The notes beneath the pieces were generated by a model. The model was not told where the DNA came from and did no database searches. It saw nothing but the letters and a program-made list of their open reading frames with translations. Both the position numbers and the translations under genes were made by a program. A stretch of DNA of 64,000 nt from Erythroxylum novogranatense (taxonomy: Eukaryota > Streptophyta > Magnoliopsida > Malpighiales > Erythroxylaceae): NCBI GenBank assembly GCA_029891385.1, contig CM057228.1, forward strand, positions 28,648,214-28,712,213, written 5' to 3'. Position 1 is the stretch's first letter. The number at the start of each line of letters is the position of its first letter. Of this stretch, positions 21,808 through 33,410 are shown in pieces.

Positions 21808-24321
21808 ATCTCGATCGAGTTATCATCAACTCAATCGTGGAGTCTGATGTTAGCAAGACGACTTTCGGGACCCGTTCTGAGGCACTATGAGTTCGTGGTC
21901 ATGCCATTCGATCGACCAATGCTCCAAATGCATTCTTGGACCTTATAAATAGGGTTTTTTAGGAGTTTTTAGATCAGTTTGTCATAGTATTTATCGATGA
22001 CATTCTGGTCTATTCCAAGGATGAAGGGGGACATGCAGAGCATCTCAGAATAGTGTTGCAAAGATTAAGGGAAAGAGAGCTATATGCCAAATTCAGAAGT
22101 GTGAATTTTGGTCTGCGTGAAGTGGTTTTCCTCGACATATGATCTCCAAGAGAGGATCCATGTTGACCCAAGAAAAGTAGAAGCGATGGTGAATTGGCAA
22201 GAGCCTAAGACGAAGAAAAGAGAGTACGGAGTTTTCTAGGCCCGGCAAGTTATTACGGAAGGTTTGTGGAGGATTCTCCATGATAGTGCGCCCGATAACT
22301 AAGTTGTTGAGGAAGAATCAACATTTATCCGGAGTGAAGAATGTCAGAAGAGTTTTGAGGAACTCAAGCATAGATTAACGAGCGCTCCAATCCTAATCAC
22401 CGCCCAATGGAGATCGAGGGTATACAAGGTGTCAAATGATGCTTCAAGAAAAGGCTTAGGTTGTGTGTTAATGCGAACAACAGTGATAGCCTATGCTTCA
22501 CAGTAGTTGAAGCCATATGAGTTGAATTATCCTACTCATGATTTAGAGCTAGCAGCAGTAATTTTCGCCCTGAAAATTTGGAGACACTATTTGTATGGGG
22601 TGTAGACTAGGATCTTCACAGATCACAAGAGTCTTAAGTATTTACTGAGCCAGAAAGAGCTTAATTTGAGGCAGAGAAGGTGGATTGAGTTACTTAAGGA
22701 CTACGATTTGATGATCGAGTACCATCCGAGCAAGGCAAATGTAATGTGGATGCATTGAGTAGAAGTCATCCATAGCTCATGTCCGTGCGGTTTACTTGCC
22801 TTTGTTGGAATGTATGGCTGCTTAAGATAAGCTTGAAGCGGAGAAGTCAGAATGCATTCTTGCTCAATTTAGGGTGAGGCCGATACTTAGAGAGAAAGTC
22901 AAGGAGTTGCAGGAGCAGGATGCAGAATTGAGTAAGCTTCGTGAGGAAATCCAGAATGGCAAGCAGTCTGAAGTGGTAGTGAGAGATGACGACTTATGGT
23001 AGTCGGAAGCAGATTGTGTATTCCGAATGTTAAGGAAGTCAAGGATGAGATCTTGGATGAGGCACATAACGCGCCTTATTCCATGCACCCAGGCAGCACC
23101 AGGATGTATAGGGATTTGAAGGAGCATTTACGTGGAAAGGCATAAAAGGGATGTAGCGAGTATGTGAGCGGATGTCTAGTGTGTCGCTAAGTCAAAAAGT
23201 GAACACCGTGCACCTTCAGGCATGTTAAAGTCATTGTCCATTCCTGAATGGAAGTGGCAAAGGATCACTATGGATTTTCTGATGGGTTTACCCAGAACTA
23301 GTAGGAAGCATGATGCCATATGGGTTATTGTCGATCGGTTAACCAAGTCAGCCCATTTTATGGCAATTAAGCAGACGGATTCGTTGCAGGTGTTAGCAAG
23401 GAAATACATTGATGAGGTAGTGAGGTTGCATGGAGTTCCAGATTCTATAGTATCCAACAGGGATCCTCGATATACGTCGAGATTTTGGAGTAGTTTGTAG
23501 GAAGCTTTAGGGACTAAGTTGAGTTTTAGCACAGCATTTCATCCTCAGACGGATGGTCAGTCTGAAAGGACCATTCAGACCCTAGAGGGAATGCTCAGAG
23601 CGTGTGTCATGGACTTCAAATGAGAATGGGATGAACATTTGCCGTTGGTCGAATTTGCCTATAACAATTCGTACCATTCAAGCATTCAGAAGGCTCCTTA
23701 TGAAGCGTTGTATGGCAGGAGATGCAGGACTCCAATATGTTAGGATGAAGAAGGTGAAAGGAGACTGGTAGGACCAGAATTGGTTCAGATGACAATGAAT
23801 AAGGTTAGTTTGATCAAGCAGTGGCTTAAGGCAGCTCATGATAGAATGAAGAGTTATGCAGATGCTCACAGGAAGGAGATGGAGTATGCAATAGGTGACA
23901 AAGTATTCCTGAAGACGTCTTCATGGAAGGGAGTCATGAGGTTTGGCAAGAAAGGCAAGTTAAGTCCTCGGTATGTGGGTCCGTATGAGATTCTAGAGAG
24001 GATCGGGCCGTTAGCTTACATGTTGGCATTGCCTCCAGAGTTGTCTCAGATCCATGATGTTTTTCATGTTTCCATGTTGAGAAGGTACATATCAGATCCT
24101 TCTCACATTATTCAGACCTCGGAGGTTCAGCTGAGGTGCCAGTGGCAATTCTGAATAGCAAGGAGAAAGTTCTCAGGAACAAGACAATTCAGCTAGTTAA
24201 AGTCCTTTGGAGGAATCATGCAGTTGAAGAGGCGACGTGGGAACCTTTGGATGCAATGAAGGAGAAGTATCCACACCTCTTCAATGGATCAGGTAAGAAT
24301 TTCGAGGACGAAATTTCTTAA
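21808..24321 (+). pseudogene. Tekay-3 RT-RNase H-integrase-chromodomain, multiply frameshifted
   Basis: Homology to Tekay-2 pol continues without large gaps, but the frame changes repeatedly between 21800 and 23220. Recognisable pieces are the RT catalytic box (about 21980-22020), the RNase H block around 22620-22690 ([15 protein letters not shown]), integrase core 23222-23500 ([31 protein letters not shown]), integrase end 23780-24154, and chromodomain 24136-24321 ([18 protein letters not shown]). Stops include TTGTAGGAAGCT at about 23497, where relatives have CAG. Confidence 0.82.
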
Positions 24322-24333
24322 GGGGGGGAGAAA
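24299..24333 (+). promoter_or_regulatory. Pre-PPT stem and polypurine tract of Tekay-3
   Basis: AATTTCGAGGACGAAATT is a perfect 7-bp stem with a 4-base loop; AAGGGGGGGAGAAA follows and abuts the LTR start at 24334. Confidence 0.85.
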
Positions 24334-26699
24334 TGTTAGCCCCAAATTTTTTTTTTTTAAGTTAAGTATGATTAGATTAATTGAGTAAGTTATGTTAGCA
24401 TAAATTGAGTTGATATTAATTAATATGTGATAGCATTAAAGAGTTAGATGGTGAGTTAATGAAATTAAATGTGTTAGTTGGGCCTTAATGAGGTAGGAAA
24501 AGAAAGATAAGATGGGCTTAAAGGATAATGGGCTTGAGTAGTTTAAAGAGGAAAATAAGGAGGATATAAGAAGGAAGGAAAGAAGAGGAAGAGAGTTGGG
24601 CTTTAGGCTTTTGGGCTTAAGTGAGTTAGTGAGAAGTATAAAAGGAGAAGGAAATAAGTGAGTTAGAAGAAGAATAGGAGGATTTACGAAAATTTAGAGG
24701 GAGAGAGGGGAGAGTTCGTGGAAGTGGAGGAAGAAGGAGAAAAGAGAAAAGCATGCCTAGGTCTTGACTTTCCAAGAGATTAAGCAACAGTTTGAAGAAA
24801 GTTCAAGAAGGAAAAGTGTAGAGGAAGAGCTAAGCTACATTTTGAACCAAGAAACTCTTTGGTTGAGTCAAGAATCAAGGTAAGTCATGATCTCAAGTGT
24901 TATCTTTTAGTTGGGTTATGGTGTAGAAAGCTTAGAAATGAAGTGAGTTTAGTGATTCTTGAGTCAATTTCATGTTAGAGGTTATGTAGATTTTCAATTG
25001 AAGTTATGTTGAAATGGGTTTTTTTTTCTCTTGAAGTAGAGTAAGAGAGAGGAGAAGAGCAAGGAGAAGAGTACTCCTAAGCAAGGATTAAGCAAGTTAT
25101 AAGGTGGGTTTTATTTTTATCTTTATGTTAGTAAGTTCTAAATACTATCTCAACTAAGGAAAATTAATGTTTTTCAATTACCTTGGGTTGAGCATTGATT
25201 GAGTTTTGGTTGTGTATTAATTGATTTATGATTGCCATTATGTGAGAGTTTGATTAGTATATGACATTGCTTGCTTTTTCTTGACAAGTTCATGAATTGA
25301 ATGAGCATGAATATTAGTGAAATCATGAAAGGTGATTTAAGCATGAAATACAATTTTCAAGAATCAGCTATTTGGATGCATGAAAATCCAATTTCAAATC
25401 AGCCAATGACACAAAACAAATTCAGATTTTAATGCATGAATTTGTGTTATGTGGGTACTTAAGTCCACCCAAAGAAAGTCACGCGCATCGCGATAAAGAA
25501 GGCTTCACTACCGCCTGATTGTGGCATAGGATGTTCCTTTTTGGACTCCTCAGCATACGACTACACTCGTGTAGTTCGTCAGTTATTGTTAACTTATGAA
25601 CCATCAGCTATGTGTCTATGTGTAGCATGTATGTGCCAGAATGAAAGATGCATGAATAATGAAAGTTATGCTTTTAGCTTGATGAAATTATGAGAATGCA
25701 AGTTGTATGAATGTTTGATGAGAAAATTGCTAATAGTATGAATAATGAATAGATTCAGCTTATTTGCATAAATATAAACATGTTACCCACGAGCGAAAGC
25801 TCACCCCCTCCAATCCCATCCCATCTCCAGGTGAGGAGCACGAGATCGACTATCGAGCTTAAAAGCATTACTCCAGAAATGATGATTTTGTATTTTCAAG
25901 ATAGCTTTTGTAAATCAATGCTTTAGATGCAATTTGGGCAAGTTTACTTTTGCAAGTTGTATTTTGGATTTTGGATGCAAGTGGTTTAAAATGCCTCTAA
26001 AGCCTTGTAATAACTCATATTTTTCATATGAAAGCAAGAATGTTAAGTTCTAATGTATTTCGTGAAATCCATGTATGTTTTAAAACAATTGCATCATTGT
26101 ATAGTTTGGATATGGTTAGAATGCTAAGAGTGTGGTTGTTGCCTTGAATTGCTTTTGGAGATGCTTTTGGGATTGAGTTATGTTATATGAGGTTGCATGT
26201 TGAGTTTTATGCAGGTGGAAGCATTATGATTGCAAATTGGTTAGTTGCATTTTCAAGGGAAGTGCTGTCAAATTTTCCTAAAATTTGACAGAACTTCGCT
26301 TCAGTTTTAGACCCTCTTAGGGCTTGATTTAGATCGGGAAGTCTGCACGAAGATTGTAGTATAAGTTCAGAACTTTCTAAGGGTGTATCATTTGTCTCAT
26401 TTGGACTTAGGGTTAAAAAGTTATGAGGTGAAGAACACATTCAGTCACTGTTCATTTAGCTATATTACTATTACATTGGTCCTTAATGAGCAGTGTCCTT
26501 TGAGTGGCTTTTTGCCTTGATTAATGATGGAATTAGCTTTTACATCCTTCATGAGAGTTGTAGAGAATCTTGTTATCTTTCCATAGAGGTATAGTATGCA
26601 CATGTTGGAGTTAGGATTAAGAAGTTATGAGTTTTGAAAGACGCTAGTGTCAAGTTAAACAGACAGCCTCGGGTGCCAAAACACCCCTTGCCCTGCCCA

Positions 26700-26815
26700 T
26701 TTCCGTTAAACGGACTTGCATGTCCGTTTAACGGACATTTGCGAACCAATTGGTACACTTTCACCCGAACGTGTCCGTTAAACGAACATGTGTGTCCGTT
26801 TAACGGACAGCTACG
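26700..26815 (+). repeat. TGTCCGTTTAACGGACA palindrome array in the Tekay-3 LTR
   Basis: The palindrome TCCGTTTAACGGA or its half-sites (TCCGTTAAACG, CCGTTAAACGGAC) recurs about five times in 120 bp. Overlapping open frames on both strands (26573-26843) encode repeats such as CPLNGH and CPFNGH and are a by-product of the array. It occupies the same relative place, just 5' of the shared AATTGAGGTGA block, as the GTCGCGAC cassettes of the other LTRs. Confidence 0.8.
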
Positions 26816-27412
26816 GGACAAAGTACAAATTGGACAATGTTAGAGGCCGAATATCATTTTGTGGTCTTCATAAGAGTTGTAGATCTAGATGTCTAATTTC
26901 AAATAGTGAAAGAACGAACACAATCCAACATCTAGATAAAAAGTTATGGCAATCGCTCCAAAAGATTTTCAATTTGATTTTGGAAGTGAGCATGGTCTAT
27001 TGTTTTGGGTATAAATCCCTCATACGACCTCCAATTGAGGTGAGGCTTGAACCATAGGATATATAAGACATATATCTTTATTTCTACAAAAATTGGTATC
27101 ATTTGGAGTTAAATTGAGGAATTTCTCATTAAAGGAAGTGAGAGGCCGGTTAAGAGAGTATGTTTCAGGTGTGAACTCTTTTTGGTTTTTGGAGTGTATC
27201 TTGAGTTATATAACTCCGATTAAGGTGATTCTTGCCTCTATGCGAACGTGAGGCTTTAAGCTACATTTGATATGAACAAGTCAATATGTGATTATGATGT
27301 TTAGGTAGTATGAGCTCATCACTTTTATGGAATAGCAGCAAATAGCACTGCAATGTAATAAGCGCAAGCTTTTAGGAATACGGAAGTTGGGCTCCGAAAT
27401 CGAGGTCCGACA

Positions 27413-27538
27413 TTTTGTGGTATCAGAGCAAGAATAAGAGTGTTAAGTTATAAGCAGTTGGGTCCCGGATCCAACAACTGTGGTATCAGAGCAAGTGTGA
27501 CAGTGGTAAGTCTATGCAGTTAGGTCCCGGATCCTACA
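27413..27538 (+). repeat. U5 extension with two primer-binding-site copies
   Basis: TGGTATCAGAGCAAG occurs at 27418-27432 and 27481-27495, both inside the LTR as bounded by the TSD. Each is preceded by an LTR-end-like sequence (GGTCCGACA ending at 27412; GGATCCAACA ending at 27476), and the LTR itself ends with GGATCCTACA at 27538. The two ~63-bp units are similar (GCAGTTGGGTCCCGGATCC and GCAGTTAGGTCCCGGATCC). A PBS normally lies outside the LTR. Confidence 0.85.
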
Positions 27539-27543
27539 TGTTC
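27539..27543. other. Target-site duplication, right copy (TGTTC), of Tekay-3
   Basis: Identical to 20079-20083; the Tekay-R RT coding sequence resumes immediately after it. Confidence 0.9.
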
Positions 27544-29470
27544 CTTCAGCTCCCTCAACTCAGCTGGAGCCATCCTATACAGCAGTATTGAAATAGGCGC
27601 GGTTCCGGGAATCAAGTCAATTGCAAACTCGATTTTCCTCACCAGAGGCAAACCTGGTAATTCCTCTGGGAACACATCTGGAAACTCCCTCACTATCTAA
27701 AAATCCTCTAACTTCCCTTCATTCACACCGATATCCACAACGTGTGTCAAGAAAGCTTCACACCCCTGGCCCATCATTCTCTCAGCTAACATAGCTGAAA
27801 TCAGTCTTGGCGATGGTGTCTTCCTATCCCCTCTGAAGATCACCTTCTTACCGTTACCTAAATCAAACTCTACCGCTTTCTGACTACAATCCAGCTTTGC
27901 CAGATATTTCTCCATAGTATCTATCCCCAGAATAACATCTAACCCTCGAAGGTCTAGCGGTAGTAAGTCCACTACCAATCTAGCACCATCTATGAAAAGC
28001 TCACACTGCTCATACACCTGACTGATCACCACATTCCTCCCCAGAGGAGTACTAACAAGCAAGGGCCTATCCAACGGCACAGAATTCACACCATGCAATG
28101 CTATGCTTGCAGAAACAAAAGAATGCGTGGAACCAGAATCAATTAAAACAAATACTGCAGAATCAAGTAACCGAGCCATACCCGTGACAACCTCAGGTGC
28201 AGCTGCAGCTTCCTCCCTAGTCATGGCAAACACTCTTGCCGGCGCCTGACCCCTTGGCCTTCCTGAAGGAATAGCCTTCCTTGCAGCCCCGAGTCGCTTA
28301 TCTCAAGAATCCCCGTTCCCACTGCTTCGCACGCTTGGATCTTGAAATCGCGACCTTCCCTGCTTTGGTGCTCGAGGACACCCCACGAACTTATGCCCTT
28401 TCTCTCCACATCTCAAATGCACTCCAAGCAATTTGAGACACTCTCCCTGGTGATGTTTCCCACACTGGTCATATAAGGGGTTGGTGAACCAGCTCTTTCC
28501 TGCTCTTCCAGTGCCTCCTACATTAGAGGCTTGCCCTGATACAACCCTCACCTGCTTGTTCCTAGTAACTCCACTGCTACCCACTTCACTCTGACTGTGA
28601 GAGCTCCTCGTGCTCCTCTCAGGCATAAGAGCACTAGTACCTTTCTTGAAAGTCTGCTCCCTGTTCTTCCTCTTCTTGTTCACTTCATTTCTGATATTCT
28701 CCAGCTTCTCAACCTGGAGTGCCGCATCCACCAATTGCTGATAATCGCAGAAATTATGGATCAAGACTTTCTCCCTGATCCCCAAGTGAAGACCTCCTTT
28801 AAACTTACAGCACTTGTCTTCTTCTATTGCCACAATGTTAGTCGATAACGAGAAAGTCAGTGAACTTCACCATACTCGCCACACTCATGTCTCTCTCGAG
28901 TGAGGTTCGAAAATTCTCGCCTTCTTTTACATAGACCCGAGAGATATTTCTTCTGAACACTTCTACAAAGTCCTCCATGTCGCGACCAAAGGAACAACTG
29001 ACCGTGAGGCATCGATTCCCACTAATGCAAAGGCGTCACCTGCAATGATCGATCGCATAGTCTAGCTTCTCTTCATCTGTGCATCTCATCTGAACTAGAA
29101 CCCTCTCGATCCTCTTCAACTAGGTTTTAGCCTCTTCTGCATTTGTCGTCCCACTGAAATCTACAGCCCCAAACTTACGGAGCTTATCATACTGCCCACT
29201 CCTGTCTACTGGAGCTTGCATCGAAATTTGAGATCTCTGATCCATGGCATACGTGAAAGCCTGAGAAAAGGCTTGAAAGAAGCTCGGATCCATGGGATTT
29301 CCTTGAGGCATAGGAGAAGGCGGAGGAGGCACTTCTTATTGCAAGCTAGGTGCCTCAGAAATCGGAGCAGAATGTGTCCCAGCATCCTAAGGAACATGGA
29401 ATTCATCCGTGCTCCCCTGACGAGAATGAGATCGAGTCATAGCTCCTCGAGTTCTCTTTCGAGGTGGCAT
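27544..29470 (-). pseudogene. Tekay-R gag-protease and start of RT
   Basis: The polyprotein starts at 29470 with MPPRKRTRGAM, like MPPRRRTRG in Tekay-2. In-frame stops occur within the first ~120 codons (TAG near 29388, TAA near 29336, TAG near 29116), each explained by a C-to-T or G-to-A change in CAG, CAA or TGG. Capsid homology continues at 28833-28303. The cysteine motif CGKHHQGECLKL is present, but the following knuckle reads HLRCGEKGHKFVGC, lacking the first Cys. Protease (28233-27697) has an intact [12 protein letters not shown] site. RT then begins and is cut by the Tekay-3 insertion at [12 protein letters not shown]. Confidence 0.85.
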
Positions 29471-29608
29471 GTTCACTCCTTCAATAGAAAACCATTGAAA
29501 ACTTCAGTTCAAGTAAGATAATTTTCAAAATATGCAAAAACAGTTCAAACCATGTGAAACAAAGCAAGTTATTCCCTGAAAGCAATGTCATGCAGCCCTA
29601 GACCAAAA

Positions 29609-29627
29609 CCTAGGCGCTCTGATACCA
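29609..29627 (-). promoter_or_regulatory. Primer-binding site of Tekay-R
   Basis: The minus strand reads TGGTATCAGAGCGCCTAGG, five bases inside the LTR terminus at 29633. It is identical to the Tekay-2 PBS. Confidence 0.9.
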
Positions 29628-30738
29628 CAACATGTTGGACCCCGTTTCCGGAACCCAACATCGGACATGAGAGTAGGGTGCTTGATGCGTGAGGTGGAAC
29701 GTATAAATTAAACGATTAAGGAAAAAGACCATCGGAAGCTCAATGGACCCACTGTGAACAACTCAAAACTTGCTTTCATGATTAAATCAAACACATCCAT
29801 AAATCATCATTCAAAAGATGAGTTTTACAAAGCTTTAAGAAAATTTCAACTAAATTACAACTTGAGTTCAAGAGCCAAAATACAAAATACTCTTGAACCA
29901 ATAAACTTGAAATGTAACTAAAGCCTTGACTTCCAAAAATACATCATAACAAAAAGAAAATGGAGTGCTGCCATAACTCGTGACTCACTCGATCTCTTGC
30001 TCGTCACCTGAATGGGGGAGGATAAAGGGGGTGAGCTATAAAGCTCGTGGGAACATATTCATAATATAGGAATAAGCAAAAGTAATCAAAAATAACTCAT
30101 TGTTGTGGCACTTGTTGAAATCATAGCAATTGAGCATGCATGAGTCATTATCTTGAAATGCTTGATTCTTGAACAATTCATGATGCATGAAATATAACAA
30201 CATATCATAAACACATATGCATAGCATAATGGTTTGGGTTAGTCCCTGATTCATGACTTGCTACACATTCCCATCGAAATGGTTATGTGTAGACGTAGTT
30301 TCGTGAGAGAATCCTTGTGAGAAACCCCGTGCCACTCATGCAAGCAGGAGAAGCCTTTGTGAGTCAATGTGCACTTGATCGCTCGTGAGGGACATACCGC
30401 AAACCCACATAGCATGCATGATTCAAAGTCTTGTAAACTTGATTGCCAAACTGGCACTTGCTTGTAAACTTGCTTCTCATATATTTCGTAGAACATGATT
30501 TCATGTACATGTATTCTTGAAAGGAGAAAAACCCTTTTAAAATATTTTTAATACTCATGAATGCAAATCATATAGCAAAATATAATCATTCACAATAGCA
30601 TGTAATGCAATCATTGATGATGCAATTTAAAGCATTAAATCTTTCTTGATTTGAACAAAACAATGAGTGACTTATGTCTTCTATTATAAACATGAACCCA
30701 CCTTGAATTCCTTGCTTGTTTTTGCCTAGGAATGAGTT

Positions 30739-32932
30739 TGTTGGACCCCGCTGCCGGAGCCCAACATCGGACATGAGAGCGTGGTATTATATGCGTGGGG
30801 TGAAATATGTAAATTAAACGATTAAGGAAAAAGACCATCGGAAGCTCGATGGACACACCTTGAACAAACTCAAAACTTGCTTTCATGATTTAAATCAACC
30901 ACATCCATAATTAATTATCCAAAATATGAGTTTACAAAGCTTTAAGAACATTTCAAACCAAATTACAACTTGAGTTCAAGAGCTAAAATACAAAATACAC
31001 TTGAACCAATAAACTTGAAATGTAACTAAAGCCTTGACTTCCAAAAATACATCATAACAAAAAGAAAATGGAGTGATGCCATAACTCGTGACTCACTCGG
31101 TCTCTTGCTCATCACCTGAATGGGGGAGATTAGAGGGGGTGAGCTATAAAGCTCATGGGAACATATTTATAATATAGAAATAAGCAAAAGTAATCAAAAT
31201 AACTCATTGTCGTGGTACTTGTTGATATCATAGCAATTGAACATGCTTGTGTCATTATCTTGAAATGCTTAAATCTTGAACAATTCATGATGCATGAAAC
31301 ATAATGACAGATCATAAAACACATAACATGATGGTTTGGGTTAGTCCCTGATTCATGACGTGCTACACATTCCCATCGAAATGGTTATGTGTAGACATAG
31401 TTTCGTGAGGGAATCCTTGTGAGAACCCTGTGCTACTTGCGGGCAGGCTGGAGAAGCCTTTTCGTGAGTCAATGTGCACTTGACTGTTCGTGGGGGACAT
31501 ACCGCAAACCCACATAACATACATGATTCAAATTCTTGTAAACTTGTTTGCCAAATTGGCACTTGCTTATAAACTTGTTTGTCATACATTTCGGAAAGCA
31601 TGAATTCATGTGCATGTATTCGTGAAAGGAGAAAACCCCTTTTGAAAACCTTTTCATAAATCATGAATGCAAATCATATAGCAAACTATAATCATTCTTA
31701 ATAGCATGTAATGCAATCATTGATGATGCAATTTAAAGTATTAAATCTTTCTTGATTTGAACAAAACAATGAGTGACTTATATCTTCTATTATAAACATG
31801 AACCCACCTGAATTCCTTGCTTGTTCTTGCCTAGGAATGAGTTTCCTCTTGATCCTCTTGCCTCACTTGATTTCCTAACATAAGAACCAAAATCCCATTC
31901 AATAACTCATGCTGAAATAATATTTCCATTCTTAGCTTCCATCCAAAATTTCATATCCTTAGAGACTGATTCAGAACTTCATTACTACACAAAACTTGTA
32001 GATCTGTGTCTCTAGTTTACAACGCATCAAAAATCACTTCAATAGGACTTCTGCAACAAAAGATATGCCCAAAACACTAAAATTCAACTTTGCTAGAAAC
32101 TGGGCCTCGCCGCGACAAAGGCTCGCTCGTCGAACACGTCGCGGCGTGCGGCCTGGCACGTCGCGGCGTGAGGACTAATGCACGTCGCGACGTGCAGCCT
32201 GGCACGTCGCGGCATGCAGACTGATGCACGTCGTGGCGTGCGGCCTTACGCACGTCGCGACGTGCGAGTATGGAGGTCGACTCCGAACCCAGATTTTTTG
32301 ACATTTTCAAACCTTAATCCTTTCCTTTCTCAAATACAACACATCTAACCCTTGAATCATGTCCTATACTTCCTTTCTAAGTTCATTCTAACACAAAAAC
32401 AGCAACCCAAAGAATTTCTACCAATTTTTCCCATAAACCCTAAACCATCGTTTCCTACTCATTCTAAACCATATTAGGGTTTTAAAGCATTCTAAACAAG
32501 AAGAAACAATTGTATACTTACCTGAGAATGCTTCAGATCCTTCAAGAAATTGCCAACCTTAGTTTCCTCTTTTTCTTCTTCTTCTCCCTCTCTTCCTACG
32601 ACTCTCTCTTCTCCTCCTCTCTTCTTCTTATTTTCCTTTCTTTTCTTTTCTCCTTTCTAACTCTTTCCTTAAGCCTAAAGGATAGCACATGGACTAAAAT
32701 GCCCTTTCTTGCTTAGTCTCAACCTTCCCAACTTAAGTGAACTTCCTAAAACGCCCTCATGCATTTTACCCTTATACACTTTTATTCACTCATTACCACT
32801 TATTCCACACTAATCTCAAATTAATCTTAATTTCCACTAACACTTCCATTAAAATCAAACTATGCAATAATTAACACAATCAACTTAGTTCATACTTAAT
32901 AACATCAAGAAAAATAAATTTGGGGCTCAACA
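30739..32932 (-). mobile_element. Solo LTR nested in the Tekay-R LTR (2194 bp)
   Basis: Starts TGTTGGACCCC and ends GGGGCTCAACA. It is flanked by GAGTT at 30734-30738 and at 32933-32937. Removing it and one GAGTT gives a continuous match of the host LTR to the solo LTR's own sequence around 31840. No PBS, ORF or second LTR is attached, so the body was lost by LTR-LTR recombination. Confidence 0.93.
32095..32285 (-). repeat. GCACGTCGCGACGTGC palindrome array in the solo LTR
   Basis: About seven repeats of roughly 22-27 bp with the core CACGTCGCGACGTGC (perfect or one-off palindromes), alternating with CCTG and GACTGATG spacers. This is the cleanest example of the CpG cassette in the window. 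Confidence 0.85.
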
Positions 32933-33199
32933 GAGTTTCCTCTAGATCCTTTTGCTCCTCTTGCCTCACTTGATTTCCTAAAATAAGAACCAAAATCCCA
33001 TTCAATAACTCATGCTGAAACAATATTTCCATTCTTAACTTCCATCCAAAATTTCATATCCTTAGAGAGTGATTCAAAACTTCATTACTTCACAAAACTT
33101 GTAGATCTATGACTCTAGTTTACAACGCATCAAAATTCACCTCAATAGGACTTCTGTAACAAAAGATATACCCAAAACACTAAAATCCATCTTTGCTGA

Positions 33200-33410
33200 A
33201 AACCGAGGACTCGTCGCGGTGAACAGCCTCTGCTCATCGCGACGAAATACATCTGCCTCGCACGTCGCGATGAACGACTTGTGTACGTCGCGACGAACAA
33301 CCTTGCACGTCGCGGTGAACGACTTGCTCACATCGCGGCGAACAGCCCTGTGCACGTCACGACGAACAGCCTGGTTCACGTCGCGACGTGCGGGTCTGGA
33401 GAACACCTCC
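33200..33410 (-). repeat. GTCGCGAC array in the Tekay-R LTR
   Basis: Repeats of CACGTCGCGACGAACAGCC-like units, about eight copies, at the position homologous to the array in the nested solo LTR but with a different spacer. The open frames across it (33137-33406, 33219-33505) only reflect the repeat. Confidence 0.82.

Larger units (their letters stand above)
20084..27538 (+). mobile_element. Tekay-type element 'Tekay-3' with 5' internal deletion
   Basis: A Ty3/gypsy chromovirus inserted in the RT gene of Tekay-R, with a 5-bp TSD (TGTTC). It has only 119 bp of 5' LTR, followed by the middle of gag; the rest of the LTR, the PBS and the gag start are deleted. Protease and early RT are open (20845-21807); the following pol is broken by many small indels. 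PPT and a complete 3' LTR (24334-27538) follow. The TSD shows that both outer termini are the original integration ends. Confidence 0.92.
24334..27538 (+). repeat. 3' LTR of Tekay-3 (3205 bp, extended U5)
   Basis: Begins TGTTAGCCCC and ends GGATCCTACA, with the end fixed by the TSD. Internal landmarks are a GA-rich stretch at 24540-24850, an ACGAGCGAAAGCTCACCCCC block at 25791-25810, a palindromic TCCGTTTAACGGA array at 26700-26815, and the shared CCTCCAATTGAGGTGA block near 27027. The sequence at 27382-27412 resembles the termini of the other Tekay LTRs, so the last 126 bp are an addition. Confidence 0.9.

Noticed and set aside
26573..26843. Overlapping ORFs on both strands with CPLNGH/CPFNGH repeats
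   Set aside because: Produced by the TCCGTTTAACGGA palindrome array; palindromes give similar peptides on both strands.
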